From Henckelia pumila (lineage: Eukaryota > Streptophyta > Magnoliopsida > Lamiales > Gesneriaceae): a DNA stretch of 64,000 nucleotides. Both the position numbers and the translations under genes were made by a program. Position 1 is the first letter of the stretch; each line of letters begins with the position of its first letter. The stretch lies in contig NC_133122.1 of assembly GCF_033568475.1 (NCBI RefSeq), forward strand, positions 72,191,442-72,255,441. Direction: 5' to 3'. Of the stretch, positions 23,595 to 34,011 are shown piece by piece. The notes under the pieces were generated by a model. The model had not been told where the DNA came from. It did no database searches and saw only the letters and a program-made list of their open reading frames with translations.

Positions 23595-23745
23595 TTTTCG
23601 GGAAAAAACCCGGGCAGCGATTGGATCGCTGCCCGGGAGGGGGGGGGCAGCGATGTGATCGCTGCCCTAGGGGCAGCCGGGCTGCCCGGCCCGAGCCCTT
23701 TGGGGCGCGGGCAGCCCGGGAATGTCTCGGGTGGCCCGCGGAAAA
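23595..23745 (+). repeat. GC-rich hairpin array in the copia E1 leader
   Basis: A GC island sits in AT-rich leader. It holds a perfect 13-bp hairpin (CCCGGGCAGCGAT 23609-23621 with its complement 23625-23637, 3-base loop) and a perfect 10-bp hairpin (GGGCAGCGAT 23645-23654 with 23658-23667). Further GGGCAGCC/GGCTGCCC pairs follow. The array is also present, but different in number and sequence, in E3 and E4. Confidence 0.85.
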
Positions 23746-23954
23746 ATTAATTTTTTAATTTTTAAATTAAATTTTAATATGTTAAAATTCTATTTTTGGT
23801 CCGATCGAAAATTGTTTTTGATTGGTCCACGAGGCGTCGGATCGAATTGTTCGAGTCCGAAAATTTTAAAATTGATTTTTTGGATAAATTTGAATTTTTG
23901 GAAAATTTAAATATTTTATCCGTTAAATTGAATTTTGAAATTAATTATTTTTGG

Positions 23955-24120
23955 TACAATTGATGATAAGATATGATCTTATGGATATATTAAGTAAAAT
24001 ATGATTTTATGTATAAAATTGGATTTTATAGATAAAATATGATTTTATTTGATAAAAAGATAAAATATGATTTTGTATGTAAAATAAGATTTTATATATG
24101 AAATATGATTTTATCATTTT
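23955..24120 (+). repeat. Degenerate AT-rich repeat in the E1 leader
   Basis: Variants of the word aaaatatgattttat recur about six times at 20-35 base intervals. Matching arrays occur at 48370-48520 (E4) and 51780-51935 (E3). Confidence 0.7.
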
Positions 24121-24798
24121 AAATTTAAATTGCCATTGCATGTTATCCAATAAATTAATTTTGAATTAAATGTTATTGGATAAGGATGATCGATTGCCAT
24201 GACCAATTTTGTAGGTGTATGTTAGGAATTTACATTTGTTTTTATTGTTGTTGGATTTATTAATGGGCTTGGTTTATGGCCCAATATGAATTGTCATATG
24301 TAATAAAAGTGGGCTTGGTTTATGGCCCGTTCCCACCCCTTAAAAATGTATCCCCTACTTGTCATTGTTATTTATTGTAAATACATTAGATTTAGTGGGA
24401 GATGAAGATTTGAAGACGGTGGTGGGCCCAGCAGACAATAAAGACAAAAGAAATGTAAATTGGAAGCAAAATGTAATAGGATTGCATTGCATACTGCATA
24501 TTACCTAGGATTGGACTAAGACTCGTGATTGGCAACCACGGGTCGATTAGAAATGGAATCGATCATCCTATATAATATGTGATATTATGGTTGTATGCAT
24601 GTTTTAGACAAAATTGTGTGAATCCGGCAAGCATACAAAATTTTAAAAATGATGAGACAAATTTTGAAAATTAAAATCCCTCATTTTAAATATGATTTAA
24701 AATTGATATCAAAATAAATAAAGGAAATTTAAATTTGTTTAAATGTTCCTACCTTCCATCAACGATCAATGTATGAGATGCTACCCGCGGATACGGTC

Positions 24799-25090
24799 CG
24801 GCTCATATTATTGGGGGGGCCCGTTCGTCGGAAAGCTGTACATTGGATCGACACATGTTGTAAGTTGGGTGGAACTCCCATGGGATCGGCTCATATTATT
24901 GGGGGATCCACATGGCGACCGTCTATCACAACTTAATATTGATGGGTCATCTTGACATGTCACAATAAACGGCGTCATATTATTGGGCCCTTATTGGACA
25001 TGAGGTAAAAACGTGGAGGTTGCTTTGGAAGCAATTGGGCTCTACCTTTTGAAAATTATGGTTGGCTGATATTATTAGGGACCATAGTTT
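24799..25090 (+). repeat. Four-copy phrase in the E1 leader before gag
   Basis: The phrase GGCTCATATTATTGGGG appears near 24800 and 24888. Variants are at about 24972 (ggcgtcatattattggg) and 25074 (ggctgatattattaggg), at spacings of roughly 83-103 bases. All four are kept in E4 and, split by E4, in E3. They are non-coding and end about 180 bases before the gag start. Confidence 0.8.
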
Positions 25091-25269
25091 GTCAATTGGA
25101 CTCCATGTTCTCACTAAGGAAAACAGTTTCCCGTTTTCACTAGAGGGTAGTGAAATCGTTAAAATAGTGGGAGTGAGATTCATAAAATAAATTTCGCCTA
25201 TTTTATGTCTTAGTAAATTACTTAAACAATCACTGATATTTGTCTGTTTCTTTTCAGTATTTCATAAAG

Positions 25270-28200
25270 ATGAATTCGCGTAATCCACTTTTCTCGATCC
25301 TCGAACAAAATAAATTGACTGGCGCAAACTATACGGAATGGTTCCGTAAGTTGAAGATTGTCTTGACTTCGGAGAAGATGCTCTACGTGTTAGAAAAATC
25401 TCCTCCAAAGGAAGCACTAGCTGACATAAGTCCGGAAGAGTTAGCCAAACTTGATACATGGTGGGACCATGATATCAAGGCCAAATGCTATATGCAAGCC
25501 TTGATGTCTGATGAACTCCAGAGGCGATTTGAGGACACCGTGAATGCTACTGACATTCACGTACAACTCAAGGAACTTTTTGGGGCTCAATCGAGGGCTG
25601 AAAGGTTCGCTACTGTAAAGGAGCTAATGACGTGTCGCATGCGTGAAGGGACTTCGGTCCGTGATCATGGGGTACGAGTGATTTGGCTCATACAGAAGTT
25701 GGTAACCCTTGATTTGGTGTTGGAGCATGAACTCAACGTGGACTTACTACTTCTATCTCTTCCTTCTTCGTTTGACGGATTTGTGGTGAATTTCAATATG
25801 AACAAGATAGAGGCCTCCCTTGAAGAGATGGTCAATATGCTTGTGACATATGAATCCACATTAAAGAAGGATAAACCGGCTTTTTTGGTGGGCTCCTCTT
25901 CTTCTGCTAAGAAGGGGCCAAGTACAAAGGGTAAGAAACGTTCTGCCCTACCCAAGAAAATCAAACCCGAGAAGAAGTACAAGACAAAGGCTTCAAACAT
26001 GGAAAAATCCAAGGATGTTTGCCATTACTGCAAGAAGCCCGGTCATTGGAAGCGTAATTGCAAGGAATATCTAGAGCAGTTGCGAACTGCGAAGGGTATG
26101 TTCTATATTGAAATAAATGTTTCACTTAATACTACTTCTTGGGTATTGGATACCGGATGTGGATCTCACATTTGCAATGATTTGCAGGTGATGACAAGAA
26201 GTCGCAGACTTAGAATGGGTGAGACCCAGCTAAGGCTCGGAAATGGTTCCAGAGTTGAAGCTAAAGCTGTGGGAGATATTTATTTAATTTTGCAGAACGG
26301 TTTTAAGTTACTTTTGAGAGATGTTTTATTTGTTCCGGATTTGATTAAAAACATTATTTCTGTTTCTATGCTTGATAGAGATGGTTATTCTTGCAATTTT
26401 GTGAATGGGATTTGCAATATTTACAAGAATGAATGTTTAATTGGAAATGGACAACTTGAAAACGATCTATATAACTTAAAACTAAAAGACGTTCCAATAA
26501 ATTATGTTGATAAACCGGCAACAACAAACAAAAGGAAAATCGATAGCCAAAACCCGGAAAACCTTTGGCATGCTAGGCTAGGTCATATTTCCTCAAGGAG
26601 GATGAACAAGCTAGTGGGAGAGGGCATGTTTGATATGTCTGATATTAACTCTCTACCTACTTGTGAATCCTGCCTGAAAGGAAAAATGACTAAATCTCCT
26701 TTTAAGGGGAAACCTGAGCGTAGTCAAAATCTGTTGGATTTGATCCATACAGATGTTTGTGGTCCATTTAGAGTTGGTACTCAATATGGCCACACCTACT
26801 TCATTACCTTTACTGATGATTATTCGAGGTATGGGTATTTATATTTAATGAAATATAAGTCTGAAGCATTTGAAAAGTTCAAAGAATTCAAGGCTGAAGT
26901 AGAAAACAAGCTAGGTAAAAGTATTAAAGCACTTCGATCGGATCGAGGTGGAGAATACTTAAGTACCGAGTTTTTGGACTATCTGAAAGAGAATGGGATT
27001 CTCTCTCAGTGGACTCCTCCTATGACACCTCAGCTGAATGGTGTATCAGAGCGTCGTAATCAAACTTTGTTGGACATGGTTCGATCCATGATAAGCTTCA
27101 CTGAGCTTCCACCTTCATTTTGGGGCTATGCGCTTGAAACGGCGGTATTGTTGTTGAACAACGTCCACACTAAAGCAGTGAACAAAACACCATACGAGTA
27201 ATGGAATGGCAAAGCTCCTAAGTATTCGTACTTGAGGATTTGGGGATGTCCTGCTTACGTGAAGCAGACAGTGGGAGATAAGTTGGATAGTCGATCCACC
27301 TTATGTTATTTTGTAGGGTATCCAAAGAATTCAATCGGATATTATTTCTATTATCCTGCTGAAACAAAGGTGTTTGTTTCAAGGAATGCCACCTTCTTGG
27401 AGAAGGAGTTCTTATTGGATAAGAAAGGCAAGATGATGGAACTCGAAGAAATTCGAGAAGAACCCGAAATACAAAATAACGATCCTACACCTCAGGAACC
27501 ATTGATAGACACGCCTGTACCTAGAAGATCCGAGAGGACTTCTAGACCTCCTATTCGATATGGTCTTCTTCTTGAAGGGGATCAAGATGAACCCGATATT
27601 GGATGTGATACAAGAAACTTCAAGGAAGCAATTTCTGATGCGGATTCAAATTTATGGCTTGAAGCTATGCAGTCGGAAATAGATTCGATGCATACAAACC
27701 AAGTTTGGTCTTTAGTAGATCCTCCCGATGGAATTGTTCCAATAGGGTGTAAATGGATCTACAAGAGAAAGCTTGGGCCTGATGGTAAGGTATTGACATA
27801 CAAGGCGCGATTGGTGGCGAAAGGTTATACTCAAAGACAAGGAGTTGACTATGATGAAACCTTTTCACCAGTTGCAATGTTCAAGTCCATAAGAATCCTT
27901 ATCGCCATAGCTGCTTGGTATGACTATGAGATATGGCAAATGTATGTGAAGACTGCTTTCCTTAATGGAGACATTAAGGAAGAAATCTATATGAAGCAGC
28001 CTGAGGGGTACACATCCATGGGAAGCGAGCATAAGGTATGCAAGCTTCAGAGATCAATTTATGGTCTAAAACAAGCATCAAGAAGTTGGAACCAGAAATT
28101 TGATGAAACAATAAAGGATTTTGGTTTCATCAAGAACCCGGAGGAACCATGCGTGTACAAGAAAGTAGTTAAGGATGCTGTGACATTCTTAGTACTTTAT

Positions 28201-29184
28201 GTTGATGACATCCTACTCATTGGGAATGACGTAGGGATGTTGCAGTCAACAAAGATATGGTTATCAGGTAGATTCTCGATGAAGGATTTGGGTGAGGCAT
28301 CCTATATTCTAGGGATACAGATCTATAGAGATAGATCTAAGAGAATGATAGGACTCACTCAATCAACCTACATCGACACCATATTGAAACGGTTTTCAAT
28401 GGATGGGTCCAAGAGAGGACATCTACCCATGTGTCATGGAGTTTCTCTATCCAAGTCTATGTGTCCCAAGACGGATGAAGAGATAGAGAAAATGACACAT
28501 GTACCATATGCGTCAGCCATAGGTAGTATCATGTATGGGACGATATCTACCAGACCGGATGTAGCATTTGCTCTGAGTGTCACGAGCAGATATCAAGCTA
28601 ATCCCGGTCAAATGCATTGGAAAGCCGTGAAGGACATTCTTAAGTACTTACGAAGGACTAAGAATATGTTCATGGTATATGGAGGAAGAGAACTAAAATT
28701 GGAAAGCTATACCGACTCTAGCTTCCAAAGTGACGTGGATGACTCGAAGTCAACCTCTGGATTTGTGTTCATGCTCAATGGCGGTGCTGTCTCTTGGAAG
28801 AGTTCCAAGCAGGACACCACAGCGGATTCCACCACTGAGGCAGAATACATTGCAGCATCAGCTGCTGCTAAAGAGGCCGTTTGGATGAGGAATTTCGTCC
28901 AAGAGTTGGGCGTCATTCCTGAAGTTGTTGGTCCAGTCCCGGTGTACTGTGACAACACGGGTGCCGTTGCTCAGGCAAAGGAACCAAGGTCTCATCAAAG
29001 ATCCAAACACGTACTGAGGAAATACCACATCATCCGGGAGATTGTGGAAAGAGGAGACATCACTGTCGAAAGAGTGGCCTCTGCAGACAATATCGCTGAT
29101 CCACTTACTAAGCCCTTGCCAGGACCATTATTTGACAAACATCGTGAAGCAATGGGTCTACGTAGTATGACTAGTTGGCTATAG
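25270..29184 (+). pseudogene. Copia E1 gag-pol polyprotein with one nonsense codon
   Basis: The frame starts MNSRNPLFSI. In order it encodes: gag; a CCHC zinc knuckle (CHYCKKPGHWKRNC, about residue 255); an aspartic protease (WVLDTGCGSHIC, about residue 290); integrase with HARLGH...CESC and the D,D,E core (HTDVCGP, LRSDRGGEY, NGVSERRN); reverse transcriptase ([28 protein letters not shown]); and RNase H (GYTDSS-like [30 protein letters not shown]). It is open over about 1304 codons except for TAA at 27199-27201, where E3 and E4 have TTA (Leu). A single base change therefore separates it from an open polyprotein. It is annotated as found: translation would end after the integrase core. Confidence 0.93.
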
Positions 29185-29198
29185 GGCAAGTGGGAGAT
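29185..29198 (+). other. Polypurine tract of copia E1
   Basis: GGCAAGTGGGAGAT lies immediately after the polyprotein stop and abuts the 3' LTR at 29199. The same tract is present next to the E3 and E4 LTRs on the minus strand. Confidence 0.8.
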
Positions 29199-31042
29199 TG
29201 AAAGAGTGGGTGCCCGGTGAGCCAACTTGTGGCTAAGGGCTTTGATGACTCTTTGTATAAACAATCTTTTGTTTAATATAATTTACACTTTTATTAATGG
29301 CAATGACTTTATCTTTCTTCATATTGTTATATTGTGATATACTATTATTGTTTTGATAAAGACCTTGAATATACTATAGTGTATGTAAGATGTGGTAGAA
29401 CATGGAGATGTCTATCATGAAACACATCTTATAGTCACTGTATATTCTAAATTGTTCCTAGTCGATTGAGCCGTCCGATAATAAGGATAAGGATCGCTTG
29501 AGTTTGAGACTAGCATTTGCGATGCAGAGTACCACGTTTCATTGGTAAGAAACATAGAGATGTTCGAAGCATGCAAATGGATATTCATACGATGAATGAT
29601 CGAACTACCCTATCCGGACTTTCCAAGTGGTTATCACTTATCGAGTGGATAAAGTCCGCGGTTTTGGTTGTACACCATTAGTCCTTACTACTTGAAACAT
29701 CATTGAGACTCTATATGCTAGTACTGTGCTTTGACTCGTTTACCGACTCTATTGGGGTCATCAGGTGTCGGGATTGGGTACAGTTACAACACATATAGGA
29801 GTCGATGCTTTGTTGTCAAGGATTCACCACATACTTGCGAGTGTGGATATCCTATGCGATCTGAGGAGATATTAGTGTGACGAATCTCTGTCCAGAGTAC
29901 ATGATGTGTTTTAAGAAATGGTTTCTTAGTAACAAATGCGATGTCACTATTTGATCTTCAAGATGTATTGCATAGTTATCGAATCTCGAACGACTCTCGA
30001 TATACCAATGGTTGTTGATTCGATCGGGATATATGGATGAAGGGACCGTACTGTACGCTAACGAAAATCTATTGGTTCTTGCAGGCACTATCAGTGATAC
30101 CTAGGGAATCATGGGGCGATGTTGCTAGGCGCTCTTACCATGATTCGATGGGCAAGTCGGAAATTGTTGTTCCGAGTCACAAGGAGTTGTGAGCCCACGG
30201 CTAGTTGTATCCCTGAACCATTGAGGGTCACACAGAGTAATGGATTTTTAATCCCCGTTGAGATATTTAAATTTAAAGAGTTAAATTTAATGAACAAAGA
30301 AGTTGGACTTCTTAATTTAGAGTAGAGGAGTAAGATTTCCTAAAATGACATAGGGATGGGCATTTTTGGAAATCACTGAATTCGGATTCAGAAAAATTTA
30401 TCTTGACTTTAAAAGGTGCAGAAATGGTTTCTGTGCACATTGGTGAAATCGGTTTATCAATCGGAGTCATGATGAATTTTATATTAATTTCTGAACATGC
30501 AGGCTTTGCTTGTCGGGCTTGAACTTATGACTAATGGGCCCTAAGATGTTAGTGGCCTACATTATAAATAAGTTATTGCAGTACGGAAATTAGACACAAC
30601 AGGTCAAAAATTTTCGAAAACCCTAAGTATTTTCTCTGAAGTGGCCGCCCCCCTTCCCCTCTGCTCGGTAAAATCCAGCCTGTGAATTTTGAATTACAGT
30701 CTGGTTTAACGGATCAAATTCGTTAATTCTCTTCGTAGAAACTTCTGATAGATTTTCTAGTGCAATCTATCAGAGGGATTAAATATCCGTTCGTGGACCT
30801 GATTGAAGAACAGTTCGTCCATCAGTTCCAGGGATATACAACAAGAGCAGAGCAATCTGTTGGTGTCCATAATCTCGCTTCGAGATTGGAGGTAAAAATT
30901 TATAATTGTTATTTAATTTTTACACACACAATTTAATCGTTAAGTTTTGATACCCATTATGGAATCGTTCCATATAAAATTTTTAAACTTCCGCTGCACC
31001 GGGTATCAATTCTGATTGATCTGATCGCCGCGTTCTCCAACA
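29199..31042 (+). repeat. 3' LTR of copia E1
   Basis: This 1844-bp LTR is equal in length to the 5' copy and nearly identical to it. It is followed by the GACAT duplication. Confidence 0.95.
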
Positions 31043-31366
31043 GACATCAGCTTCACAACTATGCTTGCTCAGACATTCCTTTTCTTTTGTGAACAGAGCC
31101 ACATAACTTGCTGGTGTTATAGCCAAAGCACCTGTTGCAGAAGCTTTACCTGTGATTTGAGAAGTGCCATCATTCTTACGTTTGGGAGGTGATTCCAGTA
31201 CCTCAACTTCATCGTCTGAAGTTAAATACACATACTCCAGATTTCTCTTGGATTCTTTTGGCAGCATGTAACACGAAGGAGATTTGAGAGAATCAGTAGA
31301 GTACTCCGACTCACTCATGTCAGCAAAGTCAAGAAATGAAGGAGTTTGATTTTTTAAAAATGTCAA

Positions 31367-31816
31367 ATGCGTTTTTTATGCACGCTGGAGAAAAAGTATA
31401 ATGCATAAGCTCTTATATAGAATGAATGAAGTACTTACAACTACTTACAACTACCACAACCACCACATTAATTGATGGACTACAGTAACTATCACATCCA
31501 AATTTAGAATGACTGATGTGAAGCATAAACAGTGAAGACAAAATCAAGTTAGATTTTATCAATCATTATATCACATGAATAAATAAGTAAGAACCCAGTG
31601 GTTGGACAATATAAATGCAAACATATATTAACAACTTACGTCATGGTTCGAAATACATATATTACCATAAAAAAGAGCCATGATACATCTAACCATCAAA
31701 TCCATGATACATCTTACCATCAAACCATCTCATGACACTGATGCAGCACACTACTTTAACACCTGCCATTGTCATAAACTACTATCATCACTTAAACAAA
31801 ATTACGATAAGCAAGA
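31367..31816. other. Region between the two minus-strand frames of the Harbinger element
   Basis: No coding sequence is recognised. If the GRF-like frame and the acidic frame belong to one gene, this is its intron. It is AT-rich, and the minus strand has a T-rich tract ending CCAG near 31385 that could be an acceptor site. Confidence 0.35.
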
Positions 31817-32245
31817 TTAGTAGAAGGATGAAACAAAGAATCGAGGAAAATATGCCAAAACAACAACATATGTCCTCTCGGTAAACGTTGGAGTTGGACG
31901 GACAGTTTTGGGTATGTCAGATTTGAAGAGTGACCTAGGCTCAGACGTGGATGTGGACATCTCGGCATTGAATGATGAATCTTCATGTCGTGGTTCATTC
32001 ATTACTCCTTTTCTGTTAACACACTTCGGTGCACCCATTGATACACTTCCTGTGACTGTTTCCTGAATATTGGATACCTCTTGGAGTCGATGGTATTCAT
32101 CATGCCATATAAATTTTTTCGGATGGTTGAGAGAGGCTGGACATATATAGTAATATTTGCCAGGTTTTGTAGAAAACTGTCCAGCTTGTCTTAAAACCAT
32201 TAGACCATTCCCACACTCACATTGTGGTGGATTTAGCGAATCCAT
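31817..32245 (-). CDS. GRF-like zinc-finger protein in the Harbinger element
   Basis: The frame starts MDSLNPPQCECG on the minus strand; an upstream in-frame ATG at 32389 would add a hydrophobic stretch and looks less likely. Residues about 8-55 resemble a GRF zinc finger: CECG, then KPGKYYYICPA, then KKFIWHDEYHR. The fourth metal ligand, normally Cys before the FxW motif, is absent and His (in NHPKKF) may replace it. GRF fingers bind nucleic acid and occur in helicases, endonucleases and many short plant proteins. The tail is Ser/Thr-rich with no domain I recognise. It points opposite to the transposase and lies inside the inverted repeats. It may be cargo, a third transposon gene, or the first exon of the gene split by E1. 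Confidence 0.55.
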   Translation of the reverse strand: MDSLNPPQCECGNGLMVLRQAGQFSTKPGKYYYICPASLNHPKKFIWHDEYHRLQEVSNIQETVTGSVSMGAPKCVNRKGVMNEPRHEDSSFNAEMSTSTSEPRSLFKSDIPKTVRPTPTFTERTYVVVLAYFPRFFVSSFY

Positions 32246-32389
32246 ATTACCTGATTCAGTTGTAATAGATAAGTTTAAGTTCATGTGGTAAAAAGTAGTT
32301 GAAGTAAAAATAACAATCCCCATTATAATTAAAATTTCGGACAGTGTATTCCAACATTTTAGCAGAATGTGTATTGCAAGACATATCAA

Positions 32390-33304
32390 CTAACTTCATT
32401 TACATTACTACTGAGCAATCAAAACAATGGTATTTTACACATTCATAATTTTAAATTTGTGGAAAGAAACTTTGTAACAAATTAATAAACAATGAATGAA
32501 AAGAGCTTCAAGAGAACTCATGTACTCATTAACAAAATATATGATGAAATATGTATGACAACTGAAATTGGTTCCTCTGAATGTGATTTACGAATTTTGA
32601 GGTTCTAAGTCATGGTCGGAAATTGGACAGGAAGTTTAAAAAACTTTTTTTAATGCTTAAAAATTGAATTATCATGTAAAAAAAAGGAAAATACTATTGT
32701 AAGAACAAAAAGACAATGTACAAAATCACCTGCACACATTCCAAGCTATGGAAAAAAGTTATAATCCGATTTTTCTTCCAGTTAAATCCGATGCTTATAT
32801 GCTGAAAACTAGGAAATTAGGAAAAGTTTAAAATATTAACAAAGGTGTACAAATTAAAAATAATATTAACACTCATAAATCACATAGATCGAACAATATA
32901 CATATTACTAAGAAACCCTAATGTACTACCCGAAAGCTGATACCTACTCTACCGAATGGAAATCCCTTCGACACTCCAACGAGAGAGAGAGAGCATGTTT
33001 GTTGATGGCCGTAGAGGAGAAGATGTGTCTGGATTTTTTTTGCGTCGTTCTCAATGTTTTGTTCGAATATGGAAGGTGGAGGAGAAGACATGTGAGACTG
33101 TGCACGAGTTGGTGATAAGCATTGAATGTAGTGTCGGTTAGTAATTTAAAAAAGTTGTCATGGGCATTTTCGGTAAATCACATTAATTTATTCCTGAAAA
33201 ATTATTATAATCATATCAAATCAAACACAGTATTATTTATCACATCACATAAAACATCCATATTTTTTAATTTTTAATCACTAACATCATATATCCTTCT
33301 TTCA
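32390..33304. other. Right subterminal region of the Harbinger element
   Basis: No clear gene is seen. It is AT-rich with a short GAGA tract near 32982-32992. As the upstream side of the minus-strand GRF-like frame, it may contain that gene's promoter. Confidence 0.4.
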
Positions 33305-33330
33305 TCCCATCACACCAACCAAGCGGTACC
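33305..33330 (-). repeat. Right terminal inverted repeat of the Harbinger element
   Basis: Read on the minus strand it starts GGTACCGCTTGGTTGGTGTGA. It pairs imperfectly with the left end and is followed by TAA on the plus strand. Confidence 0.5.
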
Positions 33331-33659
33331 TAATTTTATTTATGATTTATACTTATTTTTATTTCTAATTTTATTAATCATATATTATTAATTAATATGT
33401 TTAATCATATTAGTATATTTTAAATTTTATACATATATTTATTTTTAAAATATTCTGAAAAAAGTGACTAATACAATAAAAAAAAGAAACAATACAATTG
33501 GGAAATTAATAAAAAACAAAAAAATGATAAATTTTTTTTTAAAAAATTACAAATTAAAAAAATAAAAAGGAGTAGCAGGCAGCGGCGCAGCGCAGGGCCT
33601 GCTTACTGCTGCCTGACACGCAGGTGTTTGACAAACACGTGCATGTCCCAATATGGATA

Positions 33660-33726
33660 GTGAGACTATGCTCCACCGGGTGTGCTACACCTGGTGGAGC
33701 TAACTCCAGGTGCAACATAGTCTCAC
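33660..33726. repeat. Nested foldback (cruciform-forming) sequence
   Basis: The outer arms GTGAGACTATG (33660-33670) and CATAGTCTCAC (33716-33726) are perfectly complementary over 11 bp. Inside, 33671-33683 and 33687-33699 pair at 12 of 13 positions around a 3-base loop. Confidence 0.85.
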
Positions 33727-33768
33727 CCCACGCGCCTACAAAAAAATATTTAAAAAAAGGCATAAACC

Positions 33769-33788
33769 AGTCCCAAAATTTTGGGACT
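33769..33788. repeat. 20-bp perfect palindrome
   Basis: AGTCCCAAAATTTTGGGACT is fully self-complementary. Confidence 0.9.
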
Positions 33789-34011
33789 AATTATAGAAAA
33801 AAAAAAACTCAAAACCCCACCTCAGCAATAGGGGTGAGGTTTATATTGAGAGGTTTATAAGTGCATATGCCCTAAGTGTACACGGTTTTTTAAATTTTGT
33901 CGAATATAGAAAAAAAAAGTAAAAGACACTTAAAGGCTATATAGCCATAGAGAGACTGCCACCGCAGGCCTAAAAATTCTTTGTTTTTACTCTACAAAAA
34001 CCACAGCGAAA

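Larger units (their letters stand above)
21637..31042 (+). mobile_element. Ty1/copia element E1, structurally complete
   Basis: It has two 1844-bp LTRs (21637-23480 and 29199-31042) starting TGAAAG and ending CCAACA. A methionine-tRNA primer site, a long untranslated leader, one gag-pol frame with a single stop codon, and a purine tract lie between them. The 5-bp duplication GACAT is at 21632-21636 and 31043-31047. By eye the LTRs differ at roughly fifteen positions. E3 and E4, on the opposite strand further right, belong to the same family. Confidence 0.97.
21515..31318 (-). pseudogene. Unknown acidic/Ser-rich protein, coding exon split by copia E1
   Basis: The frame starts at 31318 (MSESEYSTDSL) on the minus strand, or at 31366 if the upstream ATG is used. 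It runs into the copia target site and continues exactly in frame on the far side (21634 down to the stop at 21515-21517), ending SPVKKSG. Joined, it is about 130 residues. The first half is acidic with a potential nuclear signal (PPKRKNDG), the middle has ITPASYVALFTKEKECLSK, and the tail is Ser/Lys-rich. I do not recognise the family. It may be the last exon of the same gene as the GRF-like frame at 31817-32245, which lies upstream on the same strand. An open frame on both sides of the insertion supports real coding sequence before E1 arrived. Confidence 0.55.
7183..33330 (+). mobile_element. PIF/Harbinger-like DNA transposon, interrupted by two LTR elements
   Basis: Imperfect terminal inverted repeats bound the element: GGTCCTGTTTGTTTCG at the left and, read on the minus strand, GGTACCGCTTGGTTGG at the right. 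About 18 of the first 25 bases match when TA is included. They are flanked by TTA (left) and TAA (right), close to the 3-bp TWA duplication of the superfamily but not identical. Inside are a Harbinger DDE transposase, a Myb/SANT-like partner gene, and two minus-strand frames. Removing the gypsy element (8.9 kb) and copia E1 (9.4 kb) leaves about 7.8 kb, large but plausible for an autonomous member. The transposase is frameshifted, so the copy is not autonomous now. The right boundary is the weaker one: an alternative end near 21412 cannot be ruled out. Confidence 0.6.
33331..34011. other. AT-rich intergenic DNA with foldback sequences
   Basis: No gene is seen. It contains a GC-rich patch (33570-33625), a nested cruciform-type foldback (33660-33726) and a 20-bp perfect palindrome (33769-33788). 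A small MITE-like element is possible, but I found no convincing ends. Confidence 0.4.

Noticed and set aside
25240..25269. Ten-codon upstream extension of the E1 polyprotein
   Set aside because: There is no ATG. The conserved ATG shared with E3 and E4 is at 25270.
32921..33141. Plus-strand frames near the Harbinger right end
   Set aside because: Short, overlapping in two frames, no domain, and opposite to the minus-strand gene's likely 5' flank.
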